DNA of 64,000 nucleotides from the NCBI GenBank assembly GCA_964614535.1, contig CAZTOZ010000018.1:19652-83651 (forward strand). The letters are read 5' to 3'. This DNA comes from JALSHZ01 sp964614535 (GTDB lineage Bacteria > Pseudomonadota > Gammaproteobacteria > UWMA-0217). Shown here in pieces: positions 18,134 to 27,518 of the stretch; position 1 is the first letter of the stretch; each line of letters starts with the position of its first letter. The notes beneath the pieces were generated by a model, which had not been told where the DNA came from, made no database searches, and was given only the letters and a program-made list of their open reading frames with translations. A program made the position numbers and the translations under genes.

Positions 18134-18256
18134 CTTGTTATTGTTGTTGTCGTTGCACACGGGCGCGCCATGATGCACGACGGCGACGGCCACCGGGACG
18201 CCATGGGTAACAGATTGACCGCGACCCGGACGGCCAGTGGTCCCGACGCCTTTTTT

Positions 18257-19009
18257 TCAGCGATGAGCGGCGCTGCGCTGACGCAGCGCCTCGTAGAGAC
18301 AGACGCCAGCGGCCACCGAGATATTGAGGCTCTCGACCTGGCCGCGCATCGGAATCCGCACCAGATAATCACAATGCTGTTGCGTCAGCCGGCGCAAGCC
18401 CTTCCCTTCGGCCCCCATGACCAGTGCCAGCGAGCCGGTGAGATCCTGCTGGAACAGCGGGATATCCCCCTTGTCGGTGGTACCGACGATCCAGACACCG
18501 GCCGCCTTGAGCCTCTCCAGCGTGCGCGCCAGGTTGGTCACCTGTACCAGCAGCACCGAGTCGGCGGCGCCACTGGCCACCTTGCGCACCGTCGGCGTCA
18601 ACCCGACCGCGTTGTCCCGGGGGACAATAACCGCATCGACGCCGACCGCATCGGCACTGCGCAGGCAGGCGCCGAGATTGTGCGGATCGGTGACGCCATC
18701 GAGCACCAGCAGCAGCGGTGGCGTCTCCAGCGCCTCGAGACGATCGAACAGTGCCTGCTCACCCGGCAGCGCCACCGCGCGGCTGCGGGCCACGATTCCC
18801 TGGTGCCGCCCGCCGTCGGCGAGCCGCGTCAGTTCCCGGTCGTCGCTCTGAACGACCTCGATGCCCAGCTGGCGCGCCCGCGCGACCACCGCCTCCAGCC
18901 GCCTGTCCTTGCGTGACGCCTTGTAGTGGAGATCGACGATACGCCCGGGGTCGTTGCGCAGCGCCGCCGCCACCGCGTGCAGGCCGATGATGGTGTCGAA
19001 CCGCGCCAC
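18257..19009 (-). CDS. rlmB: 23S rRNA Gm2251 2'-O-methyltransferase
   Basis: A 250-residue SPOUT/TrmH-family methyltransferase. The N-terminal substrate-binding domain (GLHAVAAALRNDPGRI) precedes the knotted SAM-binding domain with LDGVTDPHNLGACLRSADA, LVMGAEGKGLRRL and IPMRGQVESLNISVAAGVCLYEALRQR. It follows rnr by 3 bases, the same order as in E. coli. Confidence 0.97.
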   Translation of the reverse strand: MARFDTIIGLHAVAAALRNDPGRIVDLHYKASRKDRRLEAVVARARQLGIEVVQSDDRELTRLADGGRHQGIVARSRAVALPGEQALFDRLEALETPPLLLVLDGVTDPHNLGACLRSADAVGVDAVIVPRDNAVGLTPTVRKVASGAADSVLLVQVTNLARTLERLKAAGVWIVGTTDKGDIPLFQQDLTGSLALVMGAEGKGLRRLTQQHCDYLVRIPMRGQVESLNISVAAGVCLYEALRQRSAAHR

Positions 19010-19012
19010 CGG

Positions 19013-21379
19013 TCAGCTGCTCTTCTTCGCGCCACGCCCCTTGCCGCCGCGCTTTTTGCGCGACCGCGACTTTTTCTTGCCACTGCCGCCCTTGCCACCG
19101 CCGCTACGCTTTCCCTCCTCGACGACGTCACCGGGCGCATCCCCCCCGGACTTCGGCTTCTTCTTTTTCGGGCCGCGTTTTTTCTTGCGTGGCGGCTCGG
19201 GCTCCCGCGCCTCTTCCGGAGGCAATTCGAAATCGATTTTCTTTTCGTCGAGATCGACCCGCGCCACGATCACCTCCATGCGGTCACCGAGACGGAAGAC
19301 CCGCCCGGCGTTCTTGCCGACCAGGCGGTGGCCGACGGCATCGAATTCGTAGAAGTCCCGCGTCAACGAGGTGATATGCAGCAGACCCTCGATGAAGATG
19401 TCGTCCAGCGCGATGAACAGGCCGAAACCGGTGACGGCACTGACGGTGCCGGTGAAACGCTCGCCCACCTTGTCGAGCATGTATTCACATTTGAGCCAGT
19501 CGGCGGCATCGCGGGTGGCCTCGTCGGCGCGGCGTTCGCACATCGAGCAATGCTCCCCCTTGACGACCATCTCCTCGTGGTTGTAGAGGAACCCCGACGC
19601 CTTGCCGCCACGCACCAGATGCCGGATCGCGCGATGCAGCAGCAGATCGGGGTAGCGCCGGATCGGCGAGGTGAAATGGGCATAGTCGGCACGCGCCAGG
19701 CCGAAATGGCCGGTCTCGCCATCGGGTGAATAGATCGCCTGGGACATCGAGCGCAGCATCACGGTCTGGATCAGCTCCCGGTCCGGCCGACCTTCGATCG
19801 CCTTGAGCACCTTGCTGAAGTCCTTGGGCGTCGGCTTGTCGCCACCACCGAGGGTGAGGCCGAACTCCGAGAGAAACTCGCGCAACGCCTCGATCTTCTC
19901 CTCCTTCGGCCCGTCATGGACGCGATAGAGCGTCGGGATCCTGTGCTTCTTGGTGAATCGCGCGGCGGAGACATTGGCCGCGATCATGCACTCCTCGATC
20001 ATCTTGTGGGCGTCGTTGCGCTCCAGCGGCACGATGTTCCTGATCTTGCGCTGCGCATCGAATTCGAAATAGGTCTCCGAGGTCTCGAAGTTGATGGCGC
20101 CACGACGGTTGCGGTCGGCCAGCAACGCCTTGTAGAGGCGATGCAGCTCATCGAGATGGGGCACGATGGCCTTGCGCTTCTTGCGCAGCACGGCATCCTT
20201 GTCAACGACGATCGCCGCCACCTCGTCGTAGGTGAGCCGCGCATGGGAGCGCATCACGCCCTCGAAGAAACGGTACTTGCGAATCGCGCCCCGCGGGCCG
20301 ATCTCCATTTCGCAGACCATGCACAGGCGATCCACATCGGGGTTGATCGAACACAGCCCGTTGGAGAGCACCTCCGGCAGCATCGGGATCACCTGTTTGG
20401 GGAAATAGACCGACGTGCCCCGTTCGTAGGCGCTGGCATCCAGCGCCGTGCCGGGTTCCACATAGGCCGACACATCGGCGATCGCCACCAGCAACCGCCA
20501 GCCGTTGCCGCTCTTTTCGCAATAGACGGCATCGTCGAAATCCCGCGCATCGACGCCGTCGATCGTCACCAGCGGCACATCACGCAGATCGACTCGCCCC
20601 TTCTTGGCCGCCTCCGGCACCTCCTCGGTGAAGGTCTCGATCTCCCGCAGCACCTCGTCCGACCAACGGTGCGGCAACTCGTGGGTGCGAATGGCAATGT
20701 CGATCTCCATTCCCGGCGCCATGTGACTGCCCACCACCTCGACGATCTTGCCGATCGGCTGGCTGTGGCGGTTGGGCTGCTGGGTGATGGCCGCCACCAC
20801 GATCTGCCCCACCTCGGCCGCGCCGAGATGCTCGGGGGGGATGAACACATCCTGGTGGATGCGCTTGTTGTCGGGCACCACATAGTGGTTGCCGGCCTCC
20901 TCGATGAGGCGGCCGATGATCTCGTGGTGAGCGCGCTCCAGCACCTCCACCAGCTCCCCCTCACGCCGCCCGCGCCGATCGATGCCGACGATCCGGCACA
21001 CCGCCCGGTCCTCGTGCAACAGGCTGTGCATCACCTTGGGCGAGAGGAACAGATCCTCGCCACCCTCGTCGGGGACGAGAAAGCCGAAACCGTCGGGATG
21101 GGCGACCACCCGCCCCCGCACCAGCGTGCTCTCGTCGACCGGCACGTACTCGCCACGGCGATTGCAGACGAGCTGGCCGTCCCGGGCCATCGCGCGCAGC
21201 CGGCGGCGCAGCGCCTCCAATCCCTCCTCGTCGGTGATGCCGAGCTTCCTGGCCAGCTGGTCACGGGTCTGCGGCCCACGGGACTTCTTCACGGTCTCCA
21301 GAATCAGCTCGCGGCTGGCAATGGGGTTTTGGTATTTCTTCTTTTCACGGTCCCTGTGCGGGTCTACCGGTTTGGACAT
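19013..21379 (-). CDS. rnr: Ribonuclease R
   Basis: A 788-residue 3'-to-5' exoribonuclease that degrades structured RNA and acts in rRNA and tmRNA quality control. Domains in order: helix-turn-helix (about 20-90), two cold-shock domains, the RNB catalytic domain with DARDFDDAVYC and a C-terminal S1 domain (about 615-700). A tail of some 65 residues is almost wholly Lys, Arg, Gly and Ser. The ATG at 21379 follows AAGGA at a 9-base distance and fits the family; an upstream in-frame extension is not conserved. It is the first gene of an rnr-rlmB transcript. Confidence 0.96.
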   Translation of the reverse strand: MSKPVDPHRDREKKKYQNPIASRELILETVKKSRGPQTRDQLARKLGITDEEGLEALRRRLRAMARDGQLVCNRRGEYVPVDESTLVRGRVVAHPDGFGFLVPDEGGEDLFLSPKVMHSLLHEDRAVCRIVGIDRRGRREGELVEVLERAHHEIIGRLIEEAGNHYVVPDNKRIHQDVFIPPEHLGAAEVGQIVVAAITQQPNRHSQPIGKIVEVVGSHMAPGMEIDIAIRTHELPHRWSDEVLREIETFTEEVPEAAKKGRVDLRDVPLVTIDGVDARDFDDAVYCEKSGNGWRLLVAIADVSAYVEPGTALDASAYERGTSVYFPKQVIPMLPEVLSNGLCSINPDVDRLCMVCEMEIGPRGAIRKYRFFEGVMRSHARLTYDEVAAIVVDKDAVLRKKRKAIVPHLDELHRLYKALLADRNRRGAINFETSETYFEFDAQRKIRNIVPLERNDAHKMIEECMIAANVSAARFTKKHRIPTLYRVHDGPKEEKIEALREFLSEFGLTLGGGDKPTPKDFSKVLKAIEGRPDRELIQTVMLRSMSQAIYSPDGETGHFGLARADYAHFTSPIRRYPDLLLHRAIRHLVRGGKASGFLYNHEEMVVKGEHCSMCERRADEATRDAADWLKCEYMLDKVGERFTGTVSAVTGFGLFIALDDIFIEGLLHITSLTRDFYEFDAVGHRLVGKNAGRVFRLGDRMEVIVARVDLDEKKIDFELPPEEAREPEPPRKKKRGPKKKKPKSGGDAPGDVVEEGKRSGGGKGGSGKKKSRSRKKRGGKGRGAKKSS

Positions 21380-21607
21380 ACTCACTATTCCTTCGATCTC
21401 ATTGGGTACCGCCTGCCGCTCCGGCGACCGGAAAACGGCGGCCAGGCCCGGACAGGCCATGCAACACGGGTTTCACCAATCACAACGGCGGCCGCGGACC
21501 CGGCCGGAAGAATGGGGAGAATATCAAGAAAAGTCAGACACTTACAGATACCATCACCTTCTCGGCGGTCGCCACGGAGGCGGCTGTTTTCAACACCGGC
21601 GAAACGA

Positions 21608-21636
21608 TTGACAGGATTGTACAGGAAAGGTATCTT
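21608..21636 (+). promoter_or_regulatory. Sigma-70 promoter of tRNA-Leu
   Basis: A perfect TTGACA (21608-21613), a 17-base spacer and TATCTT (21631-21636). The predicted start near 21643 is 27 bases before the mature tRNA. The bases after the -10 box are GC-rich (GCGCCC), like stringently controlled stable-RNA promoters. Confidence 0.75.
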
Positions 21637-21669
21637 TGCGCCCTGCTTTTCGCAGGTTCCAACACGGAT

Positions 21670-21756
21670 GCCCAGGTGGCGGAATTGGTAGACGCGCTAG
21701 CTTCAGGTGCTAGTGGCCTTACGGTCGTGGAGGTTCAAGTCCTCTCCTGGGCACCA
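21670..21756 (+). tRNA. tRNA-Leu (anticodon CAG)
   Basis: An 87-base tRNA with encoded CCA. The acceptor arms GCCCAGG and CCTGGGC pair, the D-arm region has GGCGGAATTGGTAGACGCG, and the anticodon stem CTAGC/GCTAG encloses the loop TTCAGGT with anticodon CAG. A long variable arm (class II) and the T-arm GGTTCAAGTCC complete it. It stands alone between rnr (divergent) and sbcC (convergent). Confidence 0.98.
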
Positions 21757-21786
21757 TCTTCCCCTCATTCCTCGTTCACCGCCGCC

Positions 21787-24700
21787 TCAGTCCCGCCGCG
21801 ATCCGCCCGCGCCGTCCGGTAACCGACGACATCCCGGCCCCCGAATCGTGCTGCGCCCGCCCGCCACCGGCACCACTTCGATCCGGGAGGGAATCCGCTC
21901 CTTCAACGCCCCGACGTGAGAGATGACACCGATCAGCTTGCCCTCCTGATGGAGCCCGGCGAGTGTCGACAGCGCGGTCTCCAGCGCCTCCTCGTCCAGC
22001 GTGCCGAAGCCCTCGTCGAGAAAGAGTGAATCGACACGCACGTTGCGACTCGCCATCCGCGACAGTCCGAGCGCCAACGCCAGGCTGACGATGAAGCTCT
22101 CGCCGCCGGAGAGGTTGCGCGTGGAGCGGATTTCACCCGCCTGGTAGTTGTCGACGACGTTGAGCTCCAGCGGTTGCCCGTCGTCCCGGATCAGCAGGTA
22201 GCGGTCGGTCATCTTCCGCAACTGGCGGTTGGCATGGCCGATCATGATTTCGAAGGTGAGGCCCTGGGCAAAGTTGCGGTATTTCTTGCCGTCGGCCGAA
22301 CCGATCAGCCCGTGCAACAGATCCCAGCGCTCACACTCGCGGCGCTGGGCCTCGATCTCGCGCAAGCGCGCCTGGCGCTGCGCCCGCAGCACCGCCTGCT
22401 GCCGCAGCTCCGCCTCGACCGCCCCGATCCTCTGCTGAACCGCCTCCAGCTCGCGGCGGGTTGCGGCCAGTCGTTTCTCCAGCGTCTCCCGGTCGTCGTC
22501 GGTCAACGCCTCGGCACGCTTGGCCGCCAGTTGCGCCACCAGCGTCTCCCGCGTCGCCCGCAGCGCCGTCTTCTCGCGCTCCAGCGCCTGCACCCGCACC
22601 GCCAACGCATCGCGTTCGGCCGCCGGCAACCGCGCCGCGACGAACTCAGCCTCAGACCCGAAACCGGCGGCGTCGATGGCATCGGCCAATGCCGCCGTCT
22701 CGCCCTCCAGCCGGCGGCGACGTTCGGCGATACGCTGGTCCAGCACTTCGAGCCGACGCTGAAGCTGCAACCGCTCCTGCTCGACCTCGGCCCGGGCCTG
22801 GCGCGCCTGCGCCAACGCCTCGGCAGCCGCCGCCAGCCGCTGGTTCAGGCGCTGTTCCTCCGCCAGTGGATCGTCACCATCGAAACAGCCGCTACGCTCT
22901 GCCCGTAGCGCGGCGACCCCCTGCTGCCGTTGCCGCAGCACCTCATCGGCGTCACGCAGGGCCGCCTCGGCCTGCTCACATTGCTTGCGCTGCTGCGCCA
23001 ATGCCGCCTGCAGGCGGGTGTCTTCGTTCTCCAGCCGCTGGCGCTCTTCACAGCGCCGGCGCCACCGTTCGTGGCGGGCCGTCAATCCGTCGAGATGCTC
23101 ATCGAGCCTCTCCCATCGAAGATCGACGCCGTGCTCACCCAGCGCCTGGACGAGCGCCGTCCGGGCCTGGTCCCGGGCCTCCTCCAACCTGGACAGCGCG
23201 CCCTGCCGCTGCGCCTGGCGCTCGGCCGCCAGCCGCTGTTCGTGGCCAATCTCCTGCAACTGCCGTTCGGCCTCGCGCTCGGCCCGACGCGCCGCATCCA
23301 CCACCTCGCGCTGTCGCGCCAGTCGCTCGGCCAGTGCTTCGGCCCGCGTCACCGTCTCGCGGGCCCGGGCCAATTGCGATTGCAGCGTCTCACCGACCCG
23401 ACACACGGTATCGGCCGTCGGCGTCCCGTCCGCCAACCCCAGTTCACCGGCCGCCCTATCGATCTCGCGTCGCCGCAAGCCAAGCTGTTCCCGCAGCGCC
23501 ACCTGCTGCTGTTCCAGGTGGCTCGATTCGTTTTCCACCACCCCGCGCCGAATCTCCAGCGCCCCGATCCGGCCGCCGATGGCGTCACGCCGTTCCCGCG
23601 CCTGTTGCAGTTCACGCTCGGGCTCGTCGGGCAGCGCCTCCCCTTCCCCGGCCCAGGGGTGCTCCAGGGCACCACAGAGGGGGCAGGGCTCGCCGTCGGT
23701 GAGTTCATGGCGCAGCGATGCCAGCTCCCGCACCCGCTGCGCCAGCACCAGGTTCTTCTCCAACAGTGCCACCTCACGGTTGGCCGCCGCTTCCTCCGCC
23801 CGCAGCCGGGCGAGGTCGTCATCCAGCGCCGCGAGCGAAGCGGCCAGTTCGCGCCGTTGCCGCCGCACCGCCTCCAGCCGCTCTTGGTCCTCATCCCGGC
23901 CCCCGATCTCTCGCGCCAGCCGCTCCGCCATCCCGGCCTGCTCAGCCAACGCCTGCACCCGCCGGTGCCAATCACCGATACGCTGACCGTCGAGCAGTCG
24001 ATCGTGTTCGGCCTCGACACGCTCTGCTTCGGACTCCGCCTCCACCCGGTGCCGCGCCGCTTGCGACGCCCGGCGTGTCACCACCTCGATATCCGCCGTC
24101 AAGCCGGCCAGCGCGGTTCGTGCCGCCGCAAGCTGGTCGGCATGCGTCTCGATTTCGGCCTGCTGCTGCCGCAACGCGGCGGCTCGACTGCGCCAGTCGG
24201 CCAGCATTGCGCCCAGCGCCTCGTCGGCGGCGGTCTGCGCCAGCGCCTCTTGCACCTCGTCCAATGCCTGCCGGATCGTCGCCAGCGTCTCTTCCGTCTG
24301 CCGCCGAGCCTCGCTCGCCGCCGCCGCCTGTCTTCGGCGCTCGTCACGGGCCGATCCGGCATCGGCCAACGCCGCCACGGCGGTTTCGATACGAGCATCC
24401 AGCGCCTGCGCCTCGCGCAATCGCGGCAACCGGCTGCTCAGTTCCTCGCTGCACTCGGCCCATCGCGCCTCGGCCTCACGTTCGGTTTCGGCGGCCGCCT
24501 CGCCACGAACCGCCCACTGCGGCAGTGAAACGGCCAGCTCGTGCCGCTGCCGCTCATCCCGCTGCTGCTCGGCTCGCAACGCCTGCAACGCGGCGTAGTC
24601 GCCCTCCAGCTCCAGCGCCCGACGCGCCGCATCGAGGCGGGCGCGGTCACCGGCCGCCTCGTCCCACTGTCGTTGCCATACCGCCAGCCGGCGCTCCGTG

Positions 24701-25482
24701 GCCTGCAGATCCCCGGCCAGCCGTTCGATCGCGTCGAGCCAGTCGAGCGCCTTGCGCGCCTCGGCCAGCCCCGCCTCCAGTGGTGCCGCCCGCGCCGTCG
24801 CCTGCGCCAGTTCCTGCTCCAGCGCGGCCAGGGCGTCGGGGGCCAGCAGGCGGATCTGGCCCAGCGTCTCCTCGAGCCCGGCGAGACGCGCCCGCTCCGC
24901 CGCGCGACGCTCGTGCACCGCCATCGAGATTCTGCTGTAGACGGCGGTACCGGTGATCTGCTCCAGGATCGGCGCGCGCTCGTCGGGCGCGGCCTGCAGG
25001 AAAGCGGCAAAGCCGCCCTGCGCCAGCAGCATCGAACGGGTGAAACGGTCGAAATCCATCCCGGTGACCTGCTCGACCCGTGCCGCCACGTCACGAATCC
25101 TGGTCTCCAGCACCTTGCCCGTGTCGGCGTCGGCGATCTCGCGGCCGGGCGGCTGCAGGCGCCCGTCGGGGCGGCGCCCCGCCCTGTGCTGGCGCCAGTG
25201 GCAACGGTAGCGGCCGGCGGCGCTCTCGAACGTCACTTCGGCGAAGCATTCGCCGGTCTGCCGGCTCATCAGCTCATTGCTGCTGTCGGAGATCCGCGCC
25301 AGCCGCGGGGTGCGGCCATAGAGCGCGAGGCAGATGGCGTCGAGGATCGTCGTCTTGCCGGCGCCGGTCGGGCCGGTGATGGCGAAGATGCCGTCGTCGA
25401 GATAGGCCGGATCGGTGAAGTCGATCGACCACTCACCGACGAGCGAGTTGAGGTTCTGGAAACGAAGCCCGAGGATACGCAC
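21787..25482 (-). CDS. sbcC: Nuclease SbcCD subunit C
   Basis: A 1231-residue SMC/Rad50-like ATPase that with SbcD cleaves hairpins and processes DNA ends. Walker A is GPTGAGKTTILDAICLALYGRTPR near the N-terminus. Two long coiled-coil arms rich in Glu, Arg, Ala and Leu flank the zinc hook GEPCPLCGALEHP near the middle. The C-terminal lobe has the signature NLSGGESFIVSLALALGLSRMAS and Walker B DSLFLDEGFGTLDEEAL. It is somewhat longer than E. coli SbcC (about 1050). It starts 4 bases after sbcD. Confidence 0.97.
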   Translation of the reverse strand: MRILGLRFQNLNSLVGEWSIDFTDPAYLDDGIFAITGPTGAGKTTILDAICLALYGRTPRLARISDSSNELMSRQTGECFAEVTFESAAGRYRCHWRQHRAGRRPDGRLQPPGREIADADTGKVLETRIRDVAARVEQVTGMDFDRFTRSMLLAQGGFAAFLQAAPDERAPILEQITGTAVYSRISMAVHERRAAERARLAGLEETLGQIRLLAPDALAALEQELAQATARAAPLEAGLAEARKALDWLDAIERLAGDLQATERRLAVWQRQWDEAAGDRARLDAARRALELEGDYAALQALRAEQQRDERQRHELAVSLPQWAVRGEAAAETEREAEARWAECSEELSSRLPRLREAQALDARIETAVAALADAGSARDERRRQAAAASEARRQTEETLATIRQALDEVQEALAQTAADEALGAMLADWRSRAAALRQQQAEIETHADQLAAARTALAGLTADIEVVTRRASQAARHRVEAESEAERVEAEHDRLLDGQRIGDWHRRVQALAEQAGMAERLAREIGGRDEDQERLEAVRRQRRELAASLAALDDDLARLRAEEAAANREVALLEKNLVLAQRVRELASLRHELTDGEPCPLCGALEHPWAGEGEALPDEPERELQQARERRDAIGGRIGALEIRRGVVENESSHLEQQQVALREQLGLRRREIDRAAGELGLADGTPTADTVCRVGETLQSQLARARETVTRAEALAERLARQREVVDAARRAEREAERQLQEIGHEQRLAAERQAQRQGALSRLEEARDQARTALVQALGEHGVDLRWERLDEHLDGLTARHERWRRRCEERQRLENEDTRLQAALAQQRKQCEQAEAALRDADEVLRQRQQGVAALRAERSGCFDGDDPLAEEQRLNQRLAAAAEALAQARQARAEVEQERLQLQRRLEVLDQRIAERRRRLEGETAALADAIDAAGFGSEAEFVAARLPAAERDALAVRVQALEREKTALRATRETLVAQLAAKRAEALTDDDRETLEKRLAATRRELEAVQQRIGAVEAELRQQAVLRAQRQARLREIEAQRRECERWDLLHGLIGSADGKKYRNFAQGLTFEIMIGHANRQLRKMTDRYLLIRDDGQPLELNVVDNYQAGEIRSTRNLSGGESFIVSLALALGLSRMASRNVRVDSLFLDEGFGTLDEEALETALSTLAGLHQEGKLIGVISHVGALKERIPSRIEVVPVAGGRSTIRGPGCRRLPDGAGGSRRD

Positions 25483-25486
25483 GGCG

Positions 25487-26710
25487 CTACGGCTGCTCCC
25501 CCTCCAGCAGCGCCGTCACCACCTCGCGGTAGGCGCCTTCGAGCAACGCCCGTTGTGGCGCCGGCACCTCGTGGGCGTCGAGACAGCGCCGGAAGACGTC
25601 GTGGGGGTCGAGGTCGTCCAGCGTCTCCTCCTCACGAAGACGGCCGAGGACGCGCTGGACGACACGATTGTTGCGGATACGCAGAATCTCCACGGCGCTG
25701 TCGGCCACGGCCTCCGCCAACCTCTCGCGCAGATCGGACAACAGCTCGGCGCCATCGTAGGTGACCTCCACCCAGACGCGTTCCCCCGTCGCCACCAGGG
25801 TCTCGATGGCAGCAGCCAGGGCTGGCCAGTCGCCCTCGATGCTGGCCAGACGCCGGAATACCGGCACCTCGAGCTCGCGCACCACCGGCTCTCCGGTGCC
25901 AAATTCGATCAGGCAGACGGCCTTACGCTGTCCGGCCTCGCCGAAGCCCATCGGCAGCGGCGAACCGCTATAGCGTTTCGTCTCGTCGCCACCGACCCGC
26001 TGAGGCTTGTGGAGATGACCCAGCGCCAGGTAGTCGAAACTGGCAGGAAAGACCGCGCCACTGACGTGAGCGAGTGAGCCGACATAGAGCTCGCGCACGC
26101 CATCGCCTTCGACCGTCTCCCCACCGGCGGCGAACAGATGCCCCATGCCGACGATCGGCAGCGGCCGATCCGCCTCCCGGCGGCGCCGCAACGCCACATC
26201 GGCCACGGCCTTATAGTGGCGCACGATGCCGTCCACCAGTTTCTGTGCCTTGTCGGTGACACTCTCCCCCGCTTCGACGGTGCGAATGTCACGATCACGC
26301 AGATAGGGCACGGCGCAGACGATCAGCGCCGGTGCTCCGCTGCAATCCCGCAGCAGCAGCACTTCATCGGCCGGATCGTCGCAGGCCTTGCCGACGACAT
26401 GGACCGACAGGGCCGCCAGCAGCTCGCGCGGTGCTTCGAGGAAGCTGGGGGAATCGTGATTGCCGCCGATGACGACGACGTGCCGGCAACAACCGCCCGA
26501 CACCCGGTGCAGAAAGCGGTAGTACTGCGACTGGGCGTGATTGGGTGGCGCGCTGGAGTCGAAGACATCGCCGGCCACCAGCAACACATCGACCTGCTCA
26601 CGCTCGATCGTCTCCGCCAGCCAGTCGAGAAAGGCATCGAATTCGTCGTGGCGGCTGCGGCCGTAGAGGCGGCGGCCGAGATGCCAGTCGGCGCTGTGGA
26701 GAATCCTCAT
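25487..26710 (-). CDS. sbcD: Nuclease SbcCD subunit D
   Basis: A 407-residue Mre11-type Mn2+ nuclease. Phosphoesterase motifs run in order: ADWHLGRRL (I), VAGDVFDSSAPP (II), IGGNHDS (III) and LGHLHKPQ with the metal-binding histidines. The capping domain follows. The start is the ATG at 26710 (MRILHSADWHLG); a 68-codon in-frame extension overlaps the DUF218 gene and is not conserved. The order lipA, DUF218, sbcD, sbcC on one strand suggests one transcript. Confidence 0.97.
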   Translation of the reverse strand: MRILHSADWHLGRRLYGRSRHDEFDAFLDWLAETIEREQVDVLLVAGDVFDSSAPPNHAQSQYYRFLHRVSGGCCRHVVVIGGNHDSPSFLEAPRELLAALSVHVVGKACDDPADEVLLLRDCSGAPALIVCAVPYLRDRDIRTVEAGESVTDKAQKLVDGIVRHYKAVADVALRRRREADRPLPIVGMGHLFAAGGETVEGDGVRELYVGSLAHVSGAVFPASFDYLALGHLHKPQRVGGDETKRYSGSPLPMGFGEAGQRKAVCLIEFGTGEPVVRELEVPVFRRLASIEGDWPALAAAIETLVATGERVWVEVTYDGAELLSDLRERLAEAVADSAVEILRIRNNRVVQRVLGRLREEETLDDLDPHDVFRRCLDAHEVPAPQRALLEGAYREVVTALLEGEQP

Positions 26711-26729
26711 CGCCCCGGACCGGCGGGCG

Positions 26730-27518
26730 TCAATGTTGCGCCGCCGGCGCGCCGTTGGAGAAGACGTACCAGCGATACCAGTGGTAACCGAGCCATTCGT
26801 GAAGGGCGGTATAACTTTGTTCGAGAGCACGGGCATTGGGCAGCCAGCGCCAGTGGACCCCATCGCGCGCCAGCTGGGAGAGCCACGCCGTCGGCGCGGG
26901 CAGCGGCCGGACACCGAAGTACATGAAGCTCTCCACTGCCCGCGCCATGTGGTAATAGTGGGTGACCAGCACCGGTCGATGGTAGTTCTTCAGCAGCGGC
27001 GCCGTGAACTTGGCGTTCTCGAAGGTGCTGCCGGCGCGACCCTCGACGATGACATGCTTGACGCCGAGCGCGGTTTTCAGGAACTGCGCCCCGGCATGGC
27101 CGCCGCTGCGTCTTTCCTTCCGGCTCCGCCCCTCGGTGACGATGACCGGCAGATCACCGTTTCGCCGCGAGAGCCAGGCGGCATAGACCAGGCGCTGCAC
27201 CATCGCCGGGGCCGGCTCGCTGTCGATACCATACTCGCCGCCACCACGAAGATGACCACCACCGAGCACGACGATGACGTCGGCATCCGGCGGCAACGCC
27301 TCCAACGCCGGAAAGTCGTCCTGAAAACGGTCGAGCAGCCATTGACTGACGACCGGCGTGCTCAACAGCCAGGTGGCCGCCAGCGCCAGTGTGAACAGCC
27401 GAGAGAAGACGCGGGGGCGGATCGTCACCAGCAGTCTGATCAGCAGCCCGACCCAGATGATCAGCCCCGGCGGCAGCAACAGCAGCTCGACGACGCGCAT
27501 CACTTCATTGCCGTTCAT
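26730..27518 (-). CDS. DUF218/YdcF-family membrane protein (ElyC/SanA-like)
   Basis: A 262-residue protein with two N-terminal transmembrane helices (about 8-30 and 38-58) and a periplasmic DUF218 domain starting DADVIVVLGGGHLRGG. Further motifs are VTEGRSRKERRSGG and LVTHYYHMARA. In E. coli the homologue ElyC affects envelope and peptidoglycan or undecaprenyl-phosphate metabolism, but biochemistry is unsettled. It overlaps the end of lipA by ATGA, implying coupling. Confidence 0.88.
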   Translation of the reverse strand: MNGNEVMRVVELLLLPPGLIIWVGLLIRLLVTIRPRVFSRLFTLALAATWLLSTPVVSQWLLDRFQDDFPALEALPPDADVIVVLGGGHLRGGGEYGIDSEPAPAMVQRLVYAAWLSRRNGDLPVIVTEGRSRKERRSGGHAGAQFLKTALGVKHVIVEGRAGSTFENAKFTAPLLKNYHRPVLVTHYYHMARAVESFMYFGVRPLPAPTAWLSQLARDGVHWRWLPNARALEQSYTALHEWLGYHWYRWYVFSNGAPAAQH

